35,638 nucleotides of DNA, from positions 1-35,638 of the forward strand of contig CACNIC010000008.1 of the NCBI GenBank assembly GCA_902620405.1, given 5' to 3'. The stretch is from an uncultured SAR202 cluster bacterium. GTDB lineage: Bacteria; Chloroflexota; Dehalococcoidia; Lucifugimonadales; Lucifugimonadaceae. Under the pieces are notes generated by a model. It ran no database searches and was not told the DNA's origin. It saw only the letters and a program-made list of their open reading frames with translations. This document shows, in pieces, positions 24,355-33,171 of this stretch (its first letter is position 1; each line of letters begins with the position of its first letter). The position numbers were made by a program, and so were the translations under genes.

Positions 24355-25199
24355 CCTGATATTCTTATATCTACTATCCAATAGGAGAGCATGTACATTC
24401 CGGCAAGAGTTAGAAACAGCCCAAATATAATATATGAATTGCCCCTAATAAATTTATTAAACTTTTCATAGCTGTTAACTGAAAATAATGTTGAAAATGT
24501 AAGCAAAGTTATTATTGAAAGCATTCCAAATGAATACAATATAAAGTTTAATAAAATCTCAAAAAAACTATTATTAAGAGTTTTAGTAACTAAAGAAATA
24601 AAAATTGGTAAAGCACATCCTACTGATACCAATCCGTAACTGATTCCAAACATAACATAAGGAAAAACACCAATATTTTTAGGGTTACCAATTTTGCTTC
24701 CTAGCGACATTAATGTTGAGTTAAATGTCTTTTTATTCAAAATTTCTCCAATACCAAAATAGATTATAAAAATTGACAGAAATATTGATAAGTAAGGGAT
24801 CAATTTACCTATAATTGATTTAGAAAAGAATACAAGTCCAGATATAATAACAAAAAGAATTATAAAACCCATCCCAACAGACAGGATGACTTTTAATGAG
24901 CTATTAACTTTTTGGCTAAATTTATTTTTTCCATCTTCCCCATTTATATATAAGGCTAAATAAACAGGAAGCATTACAATTCCGCATGGATTTACGGCTG
25001 CTAATGACCCAGCCACAAAGGAATATCCAAGGTCAAAATAATCAAGTATCGATGAGAGCAAATTAGACGAATTACTCGAAACATTCAAAACCTGCTCTAA
25101 ATAAGTTGCATTATTTGTTTCGATAATCAAACTTATTGCCACAATAATTATTGAAATAATCAAAAATATTAAGTTGTGCCTGTTTATTAATTTATACAT
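24351..25199 (-). CDS. ccdA: CcdA/DsbD-type thiol-disulfide transport protein
   Basis: A 282-residue membrane protein. The paired redox cysteines of the family are Cys72 (AAVNPCG) and Cys195 (VGCALP), each at the start of one half of the inverted-repeat core. An extra N-terminal helix and about 30 outside residues precede the core. CcdA moves reducing power across the membrane to keep apocytochrome CxxCH cysteines reduced. It therefore supports the ccm genes 800 bases away, though it is a separate unit. TATTAT lies seven bases before the ATG, so the mRNA may be leaderless. Confidence 0.88.
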   Translation of the reverse strand: MYKLINRHNLIFLIISIIIVAISLIIETNNATYLEQVLNVSSNSSNLLSSILDYFDLGYSFVAGSLAAVNPCGIVMLPVYLALYINGEDGKNKFSQKVNSSLKVILSVGMGFIILFVIISGLVFFSKSIIGKLIPYLSIFLSIFIIYFGIGEILNKKTFNSTLMSLGSKIGNPKNIGVFPYVMFGISYGLVSVGCALPIFISLVTKTLNNSFFEILLNFILYSFGMLSIITLLTFSTLFSVNSYEKFNKFIRGNSYIIFGLFLTLAGMYMLSYWIVDIRISG

Positions 25200-25206
25200 A
25201 TTTTAA

Positions 25207-25212
25207 ATAATA
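25207..25212 (-). promoter_or_regulatory. -10-like element of ccdA
   Basis: TATTAT on the minus strand, seven bases before the ATG at 25199. No clear -35 is visible. Confidence 0.35.
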
Positions 25213-25263
25213 TCCTAAAAACTATTAATTACTTAAAAAACTTATACTAATTTAGTTTAATTG

Positions 25264-25272
25264 TGCTATACT
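25264..25272 (+). promoter_or_regulatory. Extended -10 promoter of the rpsB operon
   Basis: TGC-TATACT is an extended -10 element; transcription would start near 25279, about 25 bases before the rpsB TTG. A short inverted repeat, ACTCC-ACTTC-GGAGT (25270-25284), overlaps it. Confidence 0.5.
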
Positions 25273-25303
25273 CCACTTCGGAGTTTTATAAAGCAAAGAA
25301 TAA

Positions 25304-26065
25304 TTGGAAAATTTACTAAACGAAAATGAAATAAATTTAAGAACCTTATTTGAGGCGGGAGTTCATTTTGGTCACCCTACAAGAAAATGGAATCCAAAAA
25401 TGGATAATTTTATTTTTACTAAGAAATCTAAGTCTCATGTTATTGATCTTGAAAAAACTTTAAATCAACTTGAGAAAGCTCGTAAATTGATTATTGAAAT
25501 TGTCTCTAATGGAGGTCAATGCATAATGGTTGGTACGAAATTACAAGCTTCTTCAACAATTCAAGAAGAAGCTGTAAGAAGTGAAAGTTTTTATGTAAAT
25601 CAAAGATGGCTTGGAGGTATGTTAACTAATTTTCCAACAATGAAATCTAGAGTTGATACTTTAAAAACTATAGAAACAACTGTTTCAACTGCTGACAGTA
25701 AAACTAATACTAAGAAAGAACTTCAAGTATTGGCTACTAAGGCTAAAAAACTAAAAAAATTCTTTGGTGGTCTTGTAGGGATAGAAAAGCTTCCTGATTT
25801 AGTTTTTCTTGTTGATACTGAAATGGAAATAAATGCAGTAAACGAAGCAAAAAAACTTGGCATTCCAATTGTAGCAATCGTTGATACAAACAGTGACCCA
25901 AGTGGAATAGATGTCCCAATTCCTGGCAATGATGATGCTTTAAGATCTATACAATTAATTACAAGTTATATTTCAGATTCTATTATTATGGGTAGGCAAA
26001 AATATAATGAAAAAATTGAAGCCGAAGCATTAAAAAATAAGGAACAATTAAAGTCAGAAAAATAA
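25304..26065 (+). CDS. rpsB: Ribosomal protein S2
   Basis: A 253-residue S2 protein of the 30S subunit. Conserved marks are [32 protein letters not shown] (about residues 101-113), [11 protein letters not shown] and the C-terminal [15 protein letters not shown]. It starts at TTG, with only a weak purine stretch upstream. There is no ATG between this codon and the first conserved block, so the start is well constrained. First gene of the rpsB-tsf-pyrH-frr unit. Confidence 0.97.
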   Translation: MENLLNENEINLRTLFEAGVHFGHPTRKWNPKMDNFIFTKKSKSHVIDLEKTLNQLEKARKLIIEIVSNGGQCIMVGTKLQASSTIQEEAVRSESFYVNQRWLGGMLTNFPTMKSRVDTLKTIETTVSTADSKTNTKKELQVLATKAKKLKKFFGGLVGIEKLPDLVFLVDTEMEINAVNEAKKLGIPIVAIVDTNSDPSGIDVPIPGNDDALRSIQLITSYISDSIIMGRQKYNEKIEAEALKNKEQLKSEK

Positions 26066-26079
26066 ATTCGGAGTTTTTT

Positions 26080-26574
26080 ATGGAAATAGATGTAACTAAA
26101 GTTAAAGAATTAAGAGAAAAGACTGGCGCTGGTGTAATGGCTGCTAAAAAAGCTCTTGAAGAGTCAAGTGGAGATGTTGGTAAAGCAGAAGATATTTTAA
26201 AACAGCAAGGTCTTTCAAACGCTCTAAAAAAATCAGGTAGAGAAACATCGGAGGGTGTCATTCAGTCATATATACATGCTGGGAATAAAATTGGCGCTAT
26301 GGTTGAATTAAAATGTGAAACAGACTTTGTAGCTCGAACAGAAGAATTTATTAGTTTAGCAAAGGACCTAGCAATGCAAGTTGCGGCAATGAGCCCCGAA
26401 TTTATTTATGCAGAAGATGAAGGTGCCGACAATAGTTCACCTGAAGAAATATTGATTTCTCAATCGTTTATAAAAGACCCGTCTCTTACAATTGAAGATA
26501 TGATCAAATCTATGATTTCAAAAGTTGGAGAAAATATTAAGGTATCAAAAATAATAAAATTCGATTTGTCATAA
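26080..26574 (+). CDS. tsf: Elongation factor Ts, short form
   Basis: A 164-residue EF-Ts. The N-terminal UBA-like domain has VKELREKTGAGVMAAKKALEE, and the core has the EF-Tu-contacting TDFVAR. It lacks most of the second core and coiled-coil region of the 283-residue E. coli protein, as in Thermus and other short-form bacteria. It recycles GDP from EF-Tu. CGGAG stands before the ATG. It lies between rpsB and pyrH, as in most bacteria. Confidence 0.95.
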   Translation: MEIDVTKVKELREKTGAGVMAAKKALEESSGDVGKAEDILKQQGLSNALKKSGRETSEGVIQSYIHAGNKIGAMVELKCETDFVARTEEFISLAKDLAMQVAAMSPEFIYAEDEGADNSSPEEILISQSFIKDPSLTIEDMIKSMISKVGENIKVSKIIKFDLS

Positions 26575-26575
26575 A

Positions 26576-27316
26576 ATGTCTAAATCACCAAGAACTGTAC
26601 TTCTCAAATTAAGTGGAGAAGCACTTATTGGTTCAAAAAAATATGGAATTGATAAAAAAGTTCTTGATTATCTAGCATCAGAAATCAATGATGTTGTAAA
26701 AAAATTTCCTAACTTAAGATTATCTCTTGTTGTTGGTGGAGGTAATATTTGGAGAGGCGCAGATTATGAAAAAGTTGGGATGGATAGATCAGTTGCTGAT
26801 CAAGCAGGAATGCTGGCAACAATGATAAATGGATTAGCAATTCAAGATTCCCTTGAAAAAACTGGAATACCAGTAAGAACAATGTCTGCATTATCAAATC
26901 CTTCTGTTTCAGAATTATTTATTCGTAGAAGAGCATTAAGGCACCTTGAAAAGGGAAGAGTTATTATTCTTGTTGGAGGCACAGGGAACCCTTACATGAC
27001 CACCGACACAGCTGCTGCATTGAGAGCATTAGAAATCTCTGCCGATTTATTGATGATGTCTAAAAATGATGTTGATGGAGTTTACGATTCAGATCCAAAA
27101 ATTAACCTAAAAGCAAAAAAAATTGATAATATTTCTCATCTTGATGCATTATCTAAACAAATTCGGGCTTTGGATAGCACAGCTTTATCTATGTGCATGG
27201 ATAATAACGTTCCAATAAGTGTTTTTAATATTTTTAATAAAGGTTCATTGTCAGGTATCCTTGATGGAAATAAAATTGGAACATTAATAACTAATGATGG
27301 TGAGGGAGTAATATGA
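26576..27316 (+). CDS. pyrH: UMP kinase
   Basis: A 246-residue amino-acid-kinase-fold UMP kinase converting UMP to UDP. LKLSGEAL at the N-terminus, VVGGGNIWRG (about 52-61), IILVGGTGNPYMTTDTAA and SKNDVDGVYDSDP are family marks. It starts one base after the tsf stop and overlaps frr by four bases (ATGA). Confidence 0.96.
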   Translation: MSKSPRTVLLKLSGEALIGSKKYGIDKKVLDYLASEINDVVKKFPNLRLSLVVGGGNIWRGADYEKVGMDRSVADQAGMLATMINGLAIQDSLEKTGIPVRTMSALSNPSVSELFIRRRALRHLEKGRVIILVGGTGNPYMTTDTAAALRALEISADLLMMSKNDVDGVYDSDPKINLKAKKIDNISHLDALSKQIRALDSTALSMCMDNNVPISVFNIFNKGSLSGILDGNKIGTLITNDGEGVI

Positions 27317-27873
27317 ATGATAGAGAATTTTTAGATGATCTTTCTTTAAAAATGTTGGCATCAGTCGAACATCTATCATCAGAGTTGAGTTCAATGAGGA
27401 CAAATAGGGCTCATGCTGGTCTTGTTTCTGGAATAAACATAGATTACTTTGGTTCAACTATGAAGTTATCTGAATTAGGTCAGATAAGCGTTTCAGATGG
27501 AACTATGATCTTAATTCAACTTTGGGATAAAAGCGCAGTTGAAATGGTTTCTAAAGAAATTGAATCATCTGATATAGGTATAAATCCAAGCATCGATGGT
27601 GACACAATAAGGTTAGTTGTCCCTCCTCTAAACGAAGAGAGAAGAATAGAATTGGTTAAAATTGTAAAGAAGAAGTCTGAAGATGCAAAAATTTCCATAA
27701 GAAATGTCAGGAGAAGTGCAATGGATGAAGTTAAGGATTTAGAGAAAAAAGGTGAGTTGTCTCAAGATGATAGCAGGAGAATGCAATCTGACATTCAGAA
27801 GAATACTGACGAAAGTATTGAGGAAATTTCTCAAATTGCTCAAAATAAAGAAAACGAGTTAATGGAAGTCTGA
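27313..27873 (+). CDS. frr: Ribosome recycling factor
   Basis: A 186-residue protein of normal length. MRTNRAHAGLV near residue 29, LVVPPLNEERRIELVKIV and RNVRRSAMDEVKDLEK are RRF marks. With EF-G it splits post-termination ribosomes. It overlaps pyrH by four bases and is followed after six bases by uppS. Confidence 0.96.
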   Translation: MNDREFLDDLSLKMLASVEHLSSELSSMRTNRAHAGLVSGINIDYFGSTMKLSELGQISVSDGTMILIQLWDKSAVEMVSKEIESSDIGINPSIDGDTIRLVVPPLNEERRIELVKIVKKKSEDAKISIRNVRRSAMDEVKDLEKKGELSQDDSRRMQSDIQKNTDESIEEISQIAQNKENELMEV

Positions 27874-27879
27874 AAAATT

Positions 27880-28632
27880 TTGGAAAATTATTCCAGTGAA
27901 ATTTTAAAAGATAAAATTTTAAAGGTTTTTGATTCAAGCAATTTATCAATGCCAAACCATGTTGGCATTATAATGGACGGAAATAGAAGATGGGCAGCAG
28001 AAAATAGAAAGCCTGTTTTTTTTGGACATAAAGAAGGCACTAAAAATCTTGAAGCGCTAACAGATTTCTCAATAAAAATCGGCATCAAATATCTTACTAT
28101 TTTTACATTTTCTACTGAAAATTGGGAAAGGCCAAAGCTAGAAGTAAATTATATTACTAAAACATTATTGAATGAATCTTTGAATGAAAATTTTGATAAT
28201 TTGCATAAATTAGGTGTCAAAATAGTAATACGTGGCAGTATTGAAAAACTTGATAACTCTTTAAAGAGAAAGATCATAGATGCTCAAAAAAAGACATTGA
28301 ATAATAAGTCAATTTCATTGGTTATTGCTTTTGATTATGGTGGCAGAAATGAAATAGTTAATACTGTTAAAGAAATAGTTAAAGACGATATTAAGTTTAG
28401 TGAAATCAATGAAGAATTATTTAATAAATATATCAATAAAGATGAAATTCCTGATCCAGATTTAATTATTAGGACAGGAGGAGAGTATAGGTTGAGTAAT
28501 TTTTTAATATGGCAATCTGCATATAGCGAATTCTATACTTCAGAAGTATTATGGCCAGATTTTACAATGAGTGATTTTTTTGATGCATTAAAAAGTTATT
28601 CTTTAAGAAGTAGAAGATTTGGTACAAATTAA
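27880..28632 (+). CDS. uppS: Undecaprenyl diphosphate synthase (cis-prenyltransferase)
   Basis: A 250-residue cis-prenyltransferase. The substrate-binding IIMDGNRRWA, TIFTFSTENWERP and the C-terminal DLIIRTGGEYRLSNFLIWQSAYSEFY region are complete. It makes the lipid carrier for cell-wall synthesis. A TTG start at 27880 is used here because it directly follows frr; an ATG at 27949 just before the conserved block would give a shorter N-terminus and cannot be excluded. Its TAA overlaps the ATG of cdsA by one base. Confidence 0.94.
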   Translation: MENYSSEILKDKILKVFDSSNLSMPNHVGIIMDGNRRWAAENRKPVFFGHKEGTKNLEALTDFSIKIGIKYLTIFTFSTENWERPKLEVNYITKTLLNESLNENFDNLHKLGVKIVIRGSIEKLDNSLKRKIIDAQKKTLNNKSISLVIAFDYGGRNEIVNTVKEIVKDDIKFSEINEELFNKYINKDEIPDPDLIIRTGGEYRLSNFLIWQSAYSEFYTSEVLWPDFTMSDFFDALKSYSLRSRRFGTN

Positions 28633-29465
28633 TGAATGATCGCATACGAACATCATTATTTATTTTTCCTCTACTAATATTTGCTTTAATATCAGAAACT
28701 TTTTTATTTTTATTTTTATTATCAATTTGTATATTGATTATTTATGAAACTAATCTGAATTCCAAAAAATATGCAAGAATTTTTGCTTATCTAATTACTA
28801 TATTTATCTATTTTTTATTATTATTATTAAATTACGATGTGTTAATTTATGCAGTTTATATATCATTATTAGCATTTGGAATTTCAATATTTTTTAATAT
28901 TTCAGGTTTAAGAAAAAATAAAGAAAACTTAAACTTTTCCAATCAGATTTCTCTTGATAGAAAGGAAGTAACAAATTTATTTTTTCTAAGAGAATCTTCA
29001 ACTATTTATTATCTTTCAGGAGTATTGTGTATTTTTTTCATTTACCAGTCACCAAGTGAAATAAATTGGGTTTTACTGCCTCTTATAACTGTTTTTGCAA
29101 TTGATTCTTTTTCATACTTTGTTGGATCAAGATTTGGTAAAAGAAAATTAAAATTATTAGAAATTATAAGCCCTAATAAAACTTTAATTGGGTATATAAC
29201 TGCATTTTTAACAGGTTTCTTTGTTTTTTATATTTTAAATTATTTCTTTTTTAATATTTTTTCACCATCATCTTCATTGGTAATTTCAATTGCTTTTCCT
29301 ATTTGTGCAGTCTTTGGAGATTTATATTCTTCAGCAATCAAAAGGAATTTTGGTTTAAAAGATTATGGTAATATTCTTCCAGGGCATGGTGGTGTATTAG
29401 ATAGATTGGATTCTGTAATCATTACAATGGTGTTAATGTCACTAGCAAAGGTTTCTATGTCATGA
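28632..29465 (+). CDS. cdsA: Phosphatidate cytidylyltransferase
   Basis: A 277-residue membrane protein with about eight helices. The CDP-diglyceride synthase signature is present: SAIKRNFGLKDYGNILPGHG then GVLDRLDS near the C-terminus. It makes CDP-diacylglycerol, the substrate of PgsA at 4285. It overlaps dxr by four bases. Confidence 0.94.
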   Translation: MNDRIRTSLFIFPLLIFALISETFLFLFLLSICILIIYETNLNSKKYARIFAYLITIFIYFLLLLLNYDVLIYAVYISLLAFGISIFFNISGLRKNKENLNFSNQISLDRKEVTNLFFLRESSTIYYLSGVLCIFFIYQSPSEINWVLLPLITVFAIDSFSYFVGSRFGKRKLKLLEIISPNKTLIGYITAFLTGFFVFYILNYFFFNIFSPSSSLVISIAFPICAVFGDLYSSAIKRNFGLKDYGNILPGHGGVLDRLDSVIITMVLMSLAKVSMS

Positions 29466-30589
29466 AAAAAATATCAATTTTAGGTTCAACAGGATCTGTT
29501 GGCACACAATGCCTAAATATAATTTCAGAGTTCAAAAATAAATTTGAAATTGTATCTTTGACTGCAGGAAAAAATGAAAAATTATTAGGTGATCAAATAA
29601 AAAAATTTAAGCCTAAGTTTTATTTATCAGATGAAGAAATAAATCATCAATTTGGGAAAAGAGTAAATAGTTATGATGAATTACTTCAAATCGACGATTC
29701 AGATTTAATTGTAATTGCACTATCTGGTATTTCTGGCTTTTTTCCAGTGGTTAACTCTATTAAACAGGGCAGGAAAATCGCTCTTGCCAATAAAGAAAGT
29801 TTAGTTGCTTGTGGCGATCTACTTATGGAAATAAGTAAAAAAAATAATTCAGAAATAATTCCATTGGATAGTGAGCATTCTGCAATTTGGCAGTGCATAA
29901 AAAATGAAAAAGAAAAATATGTGAAATCTATAGTTGTTACCGCATCTGGAGGAAGTCTTAGGGATACTTCTGAAAAGGAATTATCTTCGGTAACTCCGAA
30001 AACTGTTTTAAATCATCCAACCTGGAAAATGGGAGATAAAATTACAGTTGATTCAGCAACATTAATCAACAAAGTTTTTGAAGTTAAAGAAGCGGCAAAT
30101 TTATTCGACATAGCACTTGAAGATATCAAAGTAATTTTTCACGATGAAAGCATTATTCATGGAATGGTAAACATGGTAGATGGAAACACATTGGCATTAT
30201 TGTCAAAACCTGACATGCGAATACCAATACTTTATGCACTTTTCTATCCTGAGAGAACTGAAAGTAAAAATATTGAAAAAATAGATTTTGAAAAAATAGG
30301 TAAATTATCATTTCGAAATCGTGATGAGAAAAAGTTAAATTTTTTCAATTTTGGTATTGATGTAATCAGAAATTCTAAATTAGGAGCTTCATTTTTAGTT
30401 GGTTCAGACCAAGCAGTTGTTGAAAATTTTTTGGAAGAGAAGATAAATTACTTGGATATGTTAGATATAATGAAAAGTGTATATAAAAAGATTAAACTGC
30501 CAGAAAAATATTCAATTGAAACATCTATTGAAACAATTAATGATTCTTATAAATTAACAAATAAACTGATTCATGACGGCAATTTATAG
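29462..30589 (+). CDS. dxr: 1-deoxy-D-xylulose 5-phosphate reductoisomerase
   Basis: A 375-residue enzyme of the MEP isoprenoid pathway. NADPH-binding ILGSTGSVG is at the start, ANKESLVACG near residue 110, the metal site PLDSEHSAIWQ, then TASGGSLRD and HPTWKMGDKITVDSATLINK. It supplies methylerythritol phosphate, matching ispG three genes on and uppS before it. The 3' end overlaps rseP by 17 bases. Confidence 0.96.
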   Translation: MKKISILGSTGSVGTQCLNIISEFKNKFEIVSLTAGKNEKLLGDQIKKFKPKFYLSDEEINHQFGKRVNSYDELLQIDDSDLIVIALSGISGFFPVVNSIKQGRKIALANKESLVACGDLLMEISKKNNSEIIPLDSEHSAIWQCIKNEKEKYVKSIVVTASGGSLRDTSEKELSSVTPKTVLNHPTWKMGDKITVDSATLINKVFEVKEAANLFDIALEDIKVIFHDESIIHGMVNMVDGNTLALLSKPDMRIPILYALFYPERTESKNIEKIDFEKIGKLSFRNRDEKKLNFFNFGIDVIRNSKLGASFLVGSDQAVVENFLEEKINYLDMLDIMKSVYKKIKLPEKYSIETSIETINDSYKLTNKLIHDGNL

Positions 30590-31916
30590 CATAATAAGTT
30601 TTATTTTAATACTACTTCCATTAGTTATTTTGCATGAGTTTGGGCATTATTTTTCAGCCAAATTCTTTAAAATAAAAGTACTTGAATTTGGTTTTGGTTT
30701 TCCTCCAAAACTATTCTCTTTTTGGTCATCAAAAAAATTAATTTATTTTGAGAAAAAAATAGACAATTTAGAATCTCTAATAAATACAAATATCTTCATA
30801 TCAACAGAATTTAAAAATGGTAAAGAGTTTATTGATGAAATTCACTATGACAGAAAATCAAGCTTTGAATCAGAAAACGAAAGTTATGAGGTTAATGTAA
30901 ATGAGGTTCATGATAATTATCTTGAAGTAAAAGAGATGCAATGGTCTTTTAATCTTCTTCCATTAGGTGGATTTGTCCGCCCCTTTGGTGAAGATGATTC
31001 TAGCCATCCAGACAGTTTTTACGTTAAAAATGCATTTCAAAGATTTGTGGTACTTGTTTCTGGAGTAGTAATAAACTTATTATTGCCCTTTGTCATCTTC
31101 TTTTTTACTTCATTATTAATATCTGAAGAAATTAAGTCAGATTTAATAATTGTTGATGTAAGCAATGAGTCTCCTGCATTTAATTCAGGTTTAAAAGCAG
31201 GAGACAAAATTGTCAGCATTAACGATGACAAAATTTATAATATGAACGACCTTCAAAGAGTATTAACTTCAAATTTAGGAAAAAGTATTGAAGTCACTGT
31301 AGATAGAGGCGTACCAAATCCATTTGCTAAATCGTGGGAGCAAAATTTTGAATATAATCAAAATATATTAAATTTTATTTCAACACCAAGATGGAGCCCT
31401 CCTGAAGGTGAAGGTGCATTAGGAATTTCAATATCTGTAGAAAAAAGTGAAATAATTCAAGTTGATAATGGAATAATTAAATCCATAAACAATTCATATG
31501 AAAGTGTTGCTCAGTTAATTTCACTTTCTATAAACAGTATCAAGGCTATTTTCAATGAAAGTACAAACCCTCAATTTTCAGGACCTGTAGCAGTTGGTCC
31601 TGTTGGTATAAGTCAAATTACTGGCTCAGTGGCATCATCAGATTTGACACTAAATAGCAAAATTAAAGTTTACGCTGAGTTGATTTCAATTCTTAGTTTG
31701 AGTTTGGGAATAATAAATTTATTACCTATTCCAGCATTAGACGGTGGGAGAATACTGTTTGTACTAATTGAAATTTTGAGAGGAGGAAGAAAGGTGCCTC
31801 CAGATAAAGAAAGAATAGTTCATAGTTTAGGGTTCATGTTAATGATTTTCCTGCTAATTTTGGTAACTTTTCAAGATATTTCAAGGATATTTAACAGTCC
31901 CAATATTGTAGGGTGA
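30573..31916 (+). CDS. rseP: Site-2 intramembrane zinc metalloprotease, RseP family, with insertion
   Basis: A 447-residue protease. The zinc motif HEFGH is at residues 21-25 in the first helix, and the third zinc ligand lies in LPIPALDGGR near the C-terminus. One PDZ domain (SPAFNSGLKAGDKIVSIN) follows the second helix. Between FGFPPKLFSF and NLLPLGGFVRPFGE, normally joined by a short hairpin, there are about 70 extra residues (roughly 52-121), acidic and mixed in composition. Total length equals E. coli RseP only because that enzyme has two PDZ domains. It cleaves membrane-bound regulators or signal peptides. The ispG promoter lies in its last codons. Confidence 0.93.
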   Translation: MTAIYSIISFILILLPLVILHEFGHYFSAKFFKIKVLEFGFGFPPKLFSFWSSKKLIYFEKKIDNLESLINTNIFISTEFKNGKEFIDEIHYDRKSSFESENESYEVNVNEVHDNYLEVKEMQWSFNLLPLGGFVRPFGEDDSSHPDSFYVKNAFQRFVVLVSGVVINLLLPFVIFFFTSLLISEEIKSDLIIVDVSNESPAFNSGLKAGDKIVSINDDKIYNMNDLQRVLTSNLGKSIEVTVDRGVPNPFAKSWEQNFEYNQNILNFISTPRWSPPEGEGALGISISVEKSEIIQVDNGIIKSINNSYESVAQLISLSINSIKAIFNESTNPQFSGPVAVGPVGISQITGSVASSDLTLNSKIKVYAELISILSLSLGIINLLPIPALDGGRILFVLIEILRGGRKVPPDKERIVHSLGFMLMIFLLILVTFQDISRIFNSPNIVG

Positions 31917-31934
31917 TTAACTGTAGAATATAAT
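31906..31934 (+). promoter_or_regulatory. Leaderless promoter of ispG
   Basis: -35 TTGTAG (31906-31911), 17 bases, -10 TATAAT (31929-31934), then seven bases to the GTG start at 31942. The -35 lies inside the last codons of rseP. There is no ribosome-binding site in the gap. Confidence 0.65.
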
Positions 31935-31941
31935 CATAATT

Positions 31942-33153
31942 GTGAAAATATCTAGAAGAAAAAGTAATTTAGTAAAAGTTGGCAATGTTAACATTGGTAA
32001 CGATTCTCCTATTGTAGTTCAATCTATGACTGATACAGACACTTCTGATGTTGTAAAAACAGTAAATCAGATAAAGGAGTTATTCGATGCAGGAAGTGAA
32101 ATTGTAAGAATTACTGTAAACAATGATCAAGCTGCCAAAAGCGTTGAAATAATAAAAAATAATCTGATCGATGACGGGTATGATGTCCCAATAGTAGGTG
32201 ATTTTCATTTCATAGGCCATAGATTATTAACTAATAATAAGTCTTGTGCTGAAAAATTGGATAAATACAGAATTAATCCTGGGAATGTTGGGCGAGGAAA
32301 TAAGAGAGATGAGAATTTTGAAATGTTTATTAAAGTAGCGGTTGAAAATAATAAGCCAGTAAGAATCGGGGTAAATGCAGGTAGTTTAGATTCAGAATTA
32401 TTAGATTTAAAAATGGAAATAAATTCTAAAAGGAAAATTCCTTTAAGTTCAGAATTTGTTGAAAACGAAGCTCTAGTTGAAAGTGCTCTAATTAGTGCTG
32501 AAAAAGCAATTGATTTAGGTTTACCAGAAGATAAAATAATTATTTCTTGTAAGGTTTCAAGGGTAAATCAAATGATATCTGTATATAAAGAATTATCTGA
32601 AAAATGTAATTTTCCTCTTCACTTAGGGCTAACTGAAGCAGGAATGGGGATGAAGGGTATCTCTTACACATCTGTAGCTTTGGGTAACCTACTTTATCAA
32701 GGAATAGGAGATACTATAAGATGCAGTTTGACACCAGAAGTAAATGGTGACAGAACAAATGAAGTAAAATTATGCCAAGAAATTCTTCAATCAATAGGAG
32801 CTAGGGATTTTAATCCAACTGTTACATCCTGTCCGGGGTGTGGTAGAACAACTTCAACTTTTTTTAGAGAATTAAGTGAAGAAATACAAGATTTTCTTAA
32901 TTCCAAAAAGAAATTATGGAATAAAAATTACCCCGGATCTGCTAGCTTAAAAGTTGCTGTAATGGGATGCGTAGTCAATGGCCCAGGGGAATCAAAAAGC
33001 GCAGATATTGGAATATCATTGCCAGGTTCTGGTGAATCTCCAAAAGCCCCAGTATTTGTTGACGGAAACAAAGTAGATGTGCTTGAAGGAAATGAAATTG
33101 CTAAACAATTTATTAATATGATAGAGGATTATGTTATCAATAAATGGGGATAA
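31942..33153 (+). CDS. ispG: 4-hydroxy-3-methylbut-2-en-1-yl diphosphate synthase
   Basis: A 403-residue iron-sulfur enzyme of the MEP pathway, starting at GTG. PIVVQSMTDTDTSD near the N-terminus and RINPGNVG are family marks. The three [4Fe-4S] cysteines are in TSCPGCGR and MGCVVNGPGE. It converts methylerythritol cyclodiphosphate to HMBPP and works with dxr in the same block. Its own promoter abuts the start codon. Confidence 0.96.
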   Translation: MKISRRKSNLVKVGNVNIGNDSPIVVQSMTDTDTSDVVKTVNQIKELFDAGSEIVRITVNNDQAAKSVEIIKNNLIDDGYDVPIVGDFHFIGHRLLTNNKSCAEKLDKYRINPGNVGRGNKRDENFEMFIKVAVENNKPVRIGVNAGSLDSELLDLKMEINSKRKIPLSSEFVENEALVESALISAEKAIDLGLPEDKIIISCKVSRVNQMISVYKELSEKCNFPLHLGLTEAGMGMKGISYTSVALGNLLYQGIGDTIRCSLTPEVNGDRTNEVKLCQEILQSIGARDFNPTVTSCPGCGRTTSTFFRELSEEIQDFLNSKKKLWNKNYPGSASLKVAVMGCVVNGPGESKSADIGISLPGSGESPKAPVFVDGNKVDVLEGNEIAKQFINMIEDYVINKWG

Positions 33154-33157
33154 AAGT

Positions 33158-33171
33158 AGGGAGCAAATATT
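33158..33171 (+). promoter_or_regulatory. Ribosome-binding site and AUU start codon of proS
   Basis: AGGGAG (33158-33163), five bases, then ATT (33169-33171). No ATG, GTG or TTG exists in frame between the TAG at 33157 and the ATG at 33226, while homology to ProS begins before that ATG. Confidence 0.7.

Noticed and set aside
25270-25290. ACTCC-ACTTC-GGAGT plus T-run as a terminator before rpsB
   Set aside because: The stem has only five pairs and overlaps a good extended -10 element, so it is unlikely to end transcription.
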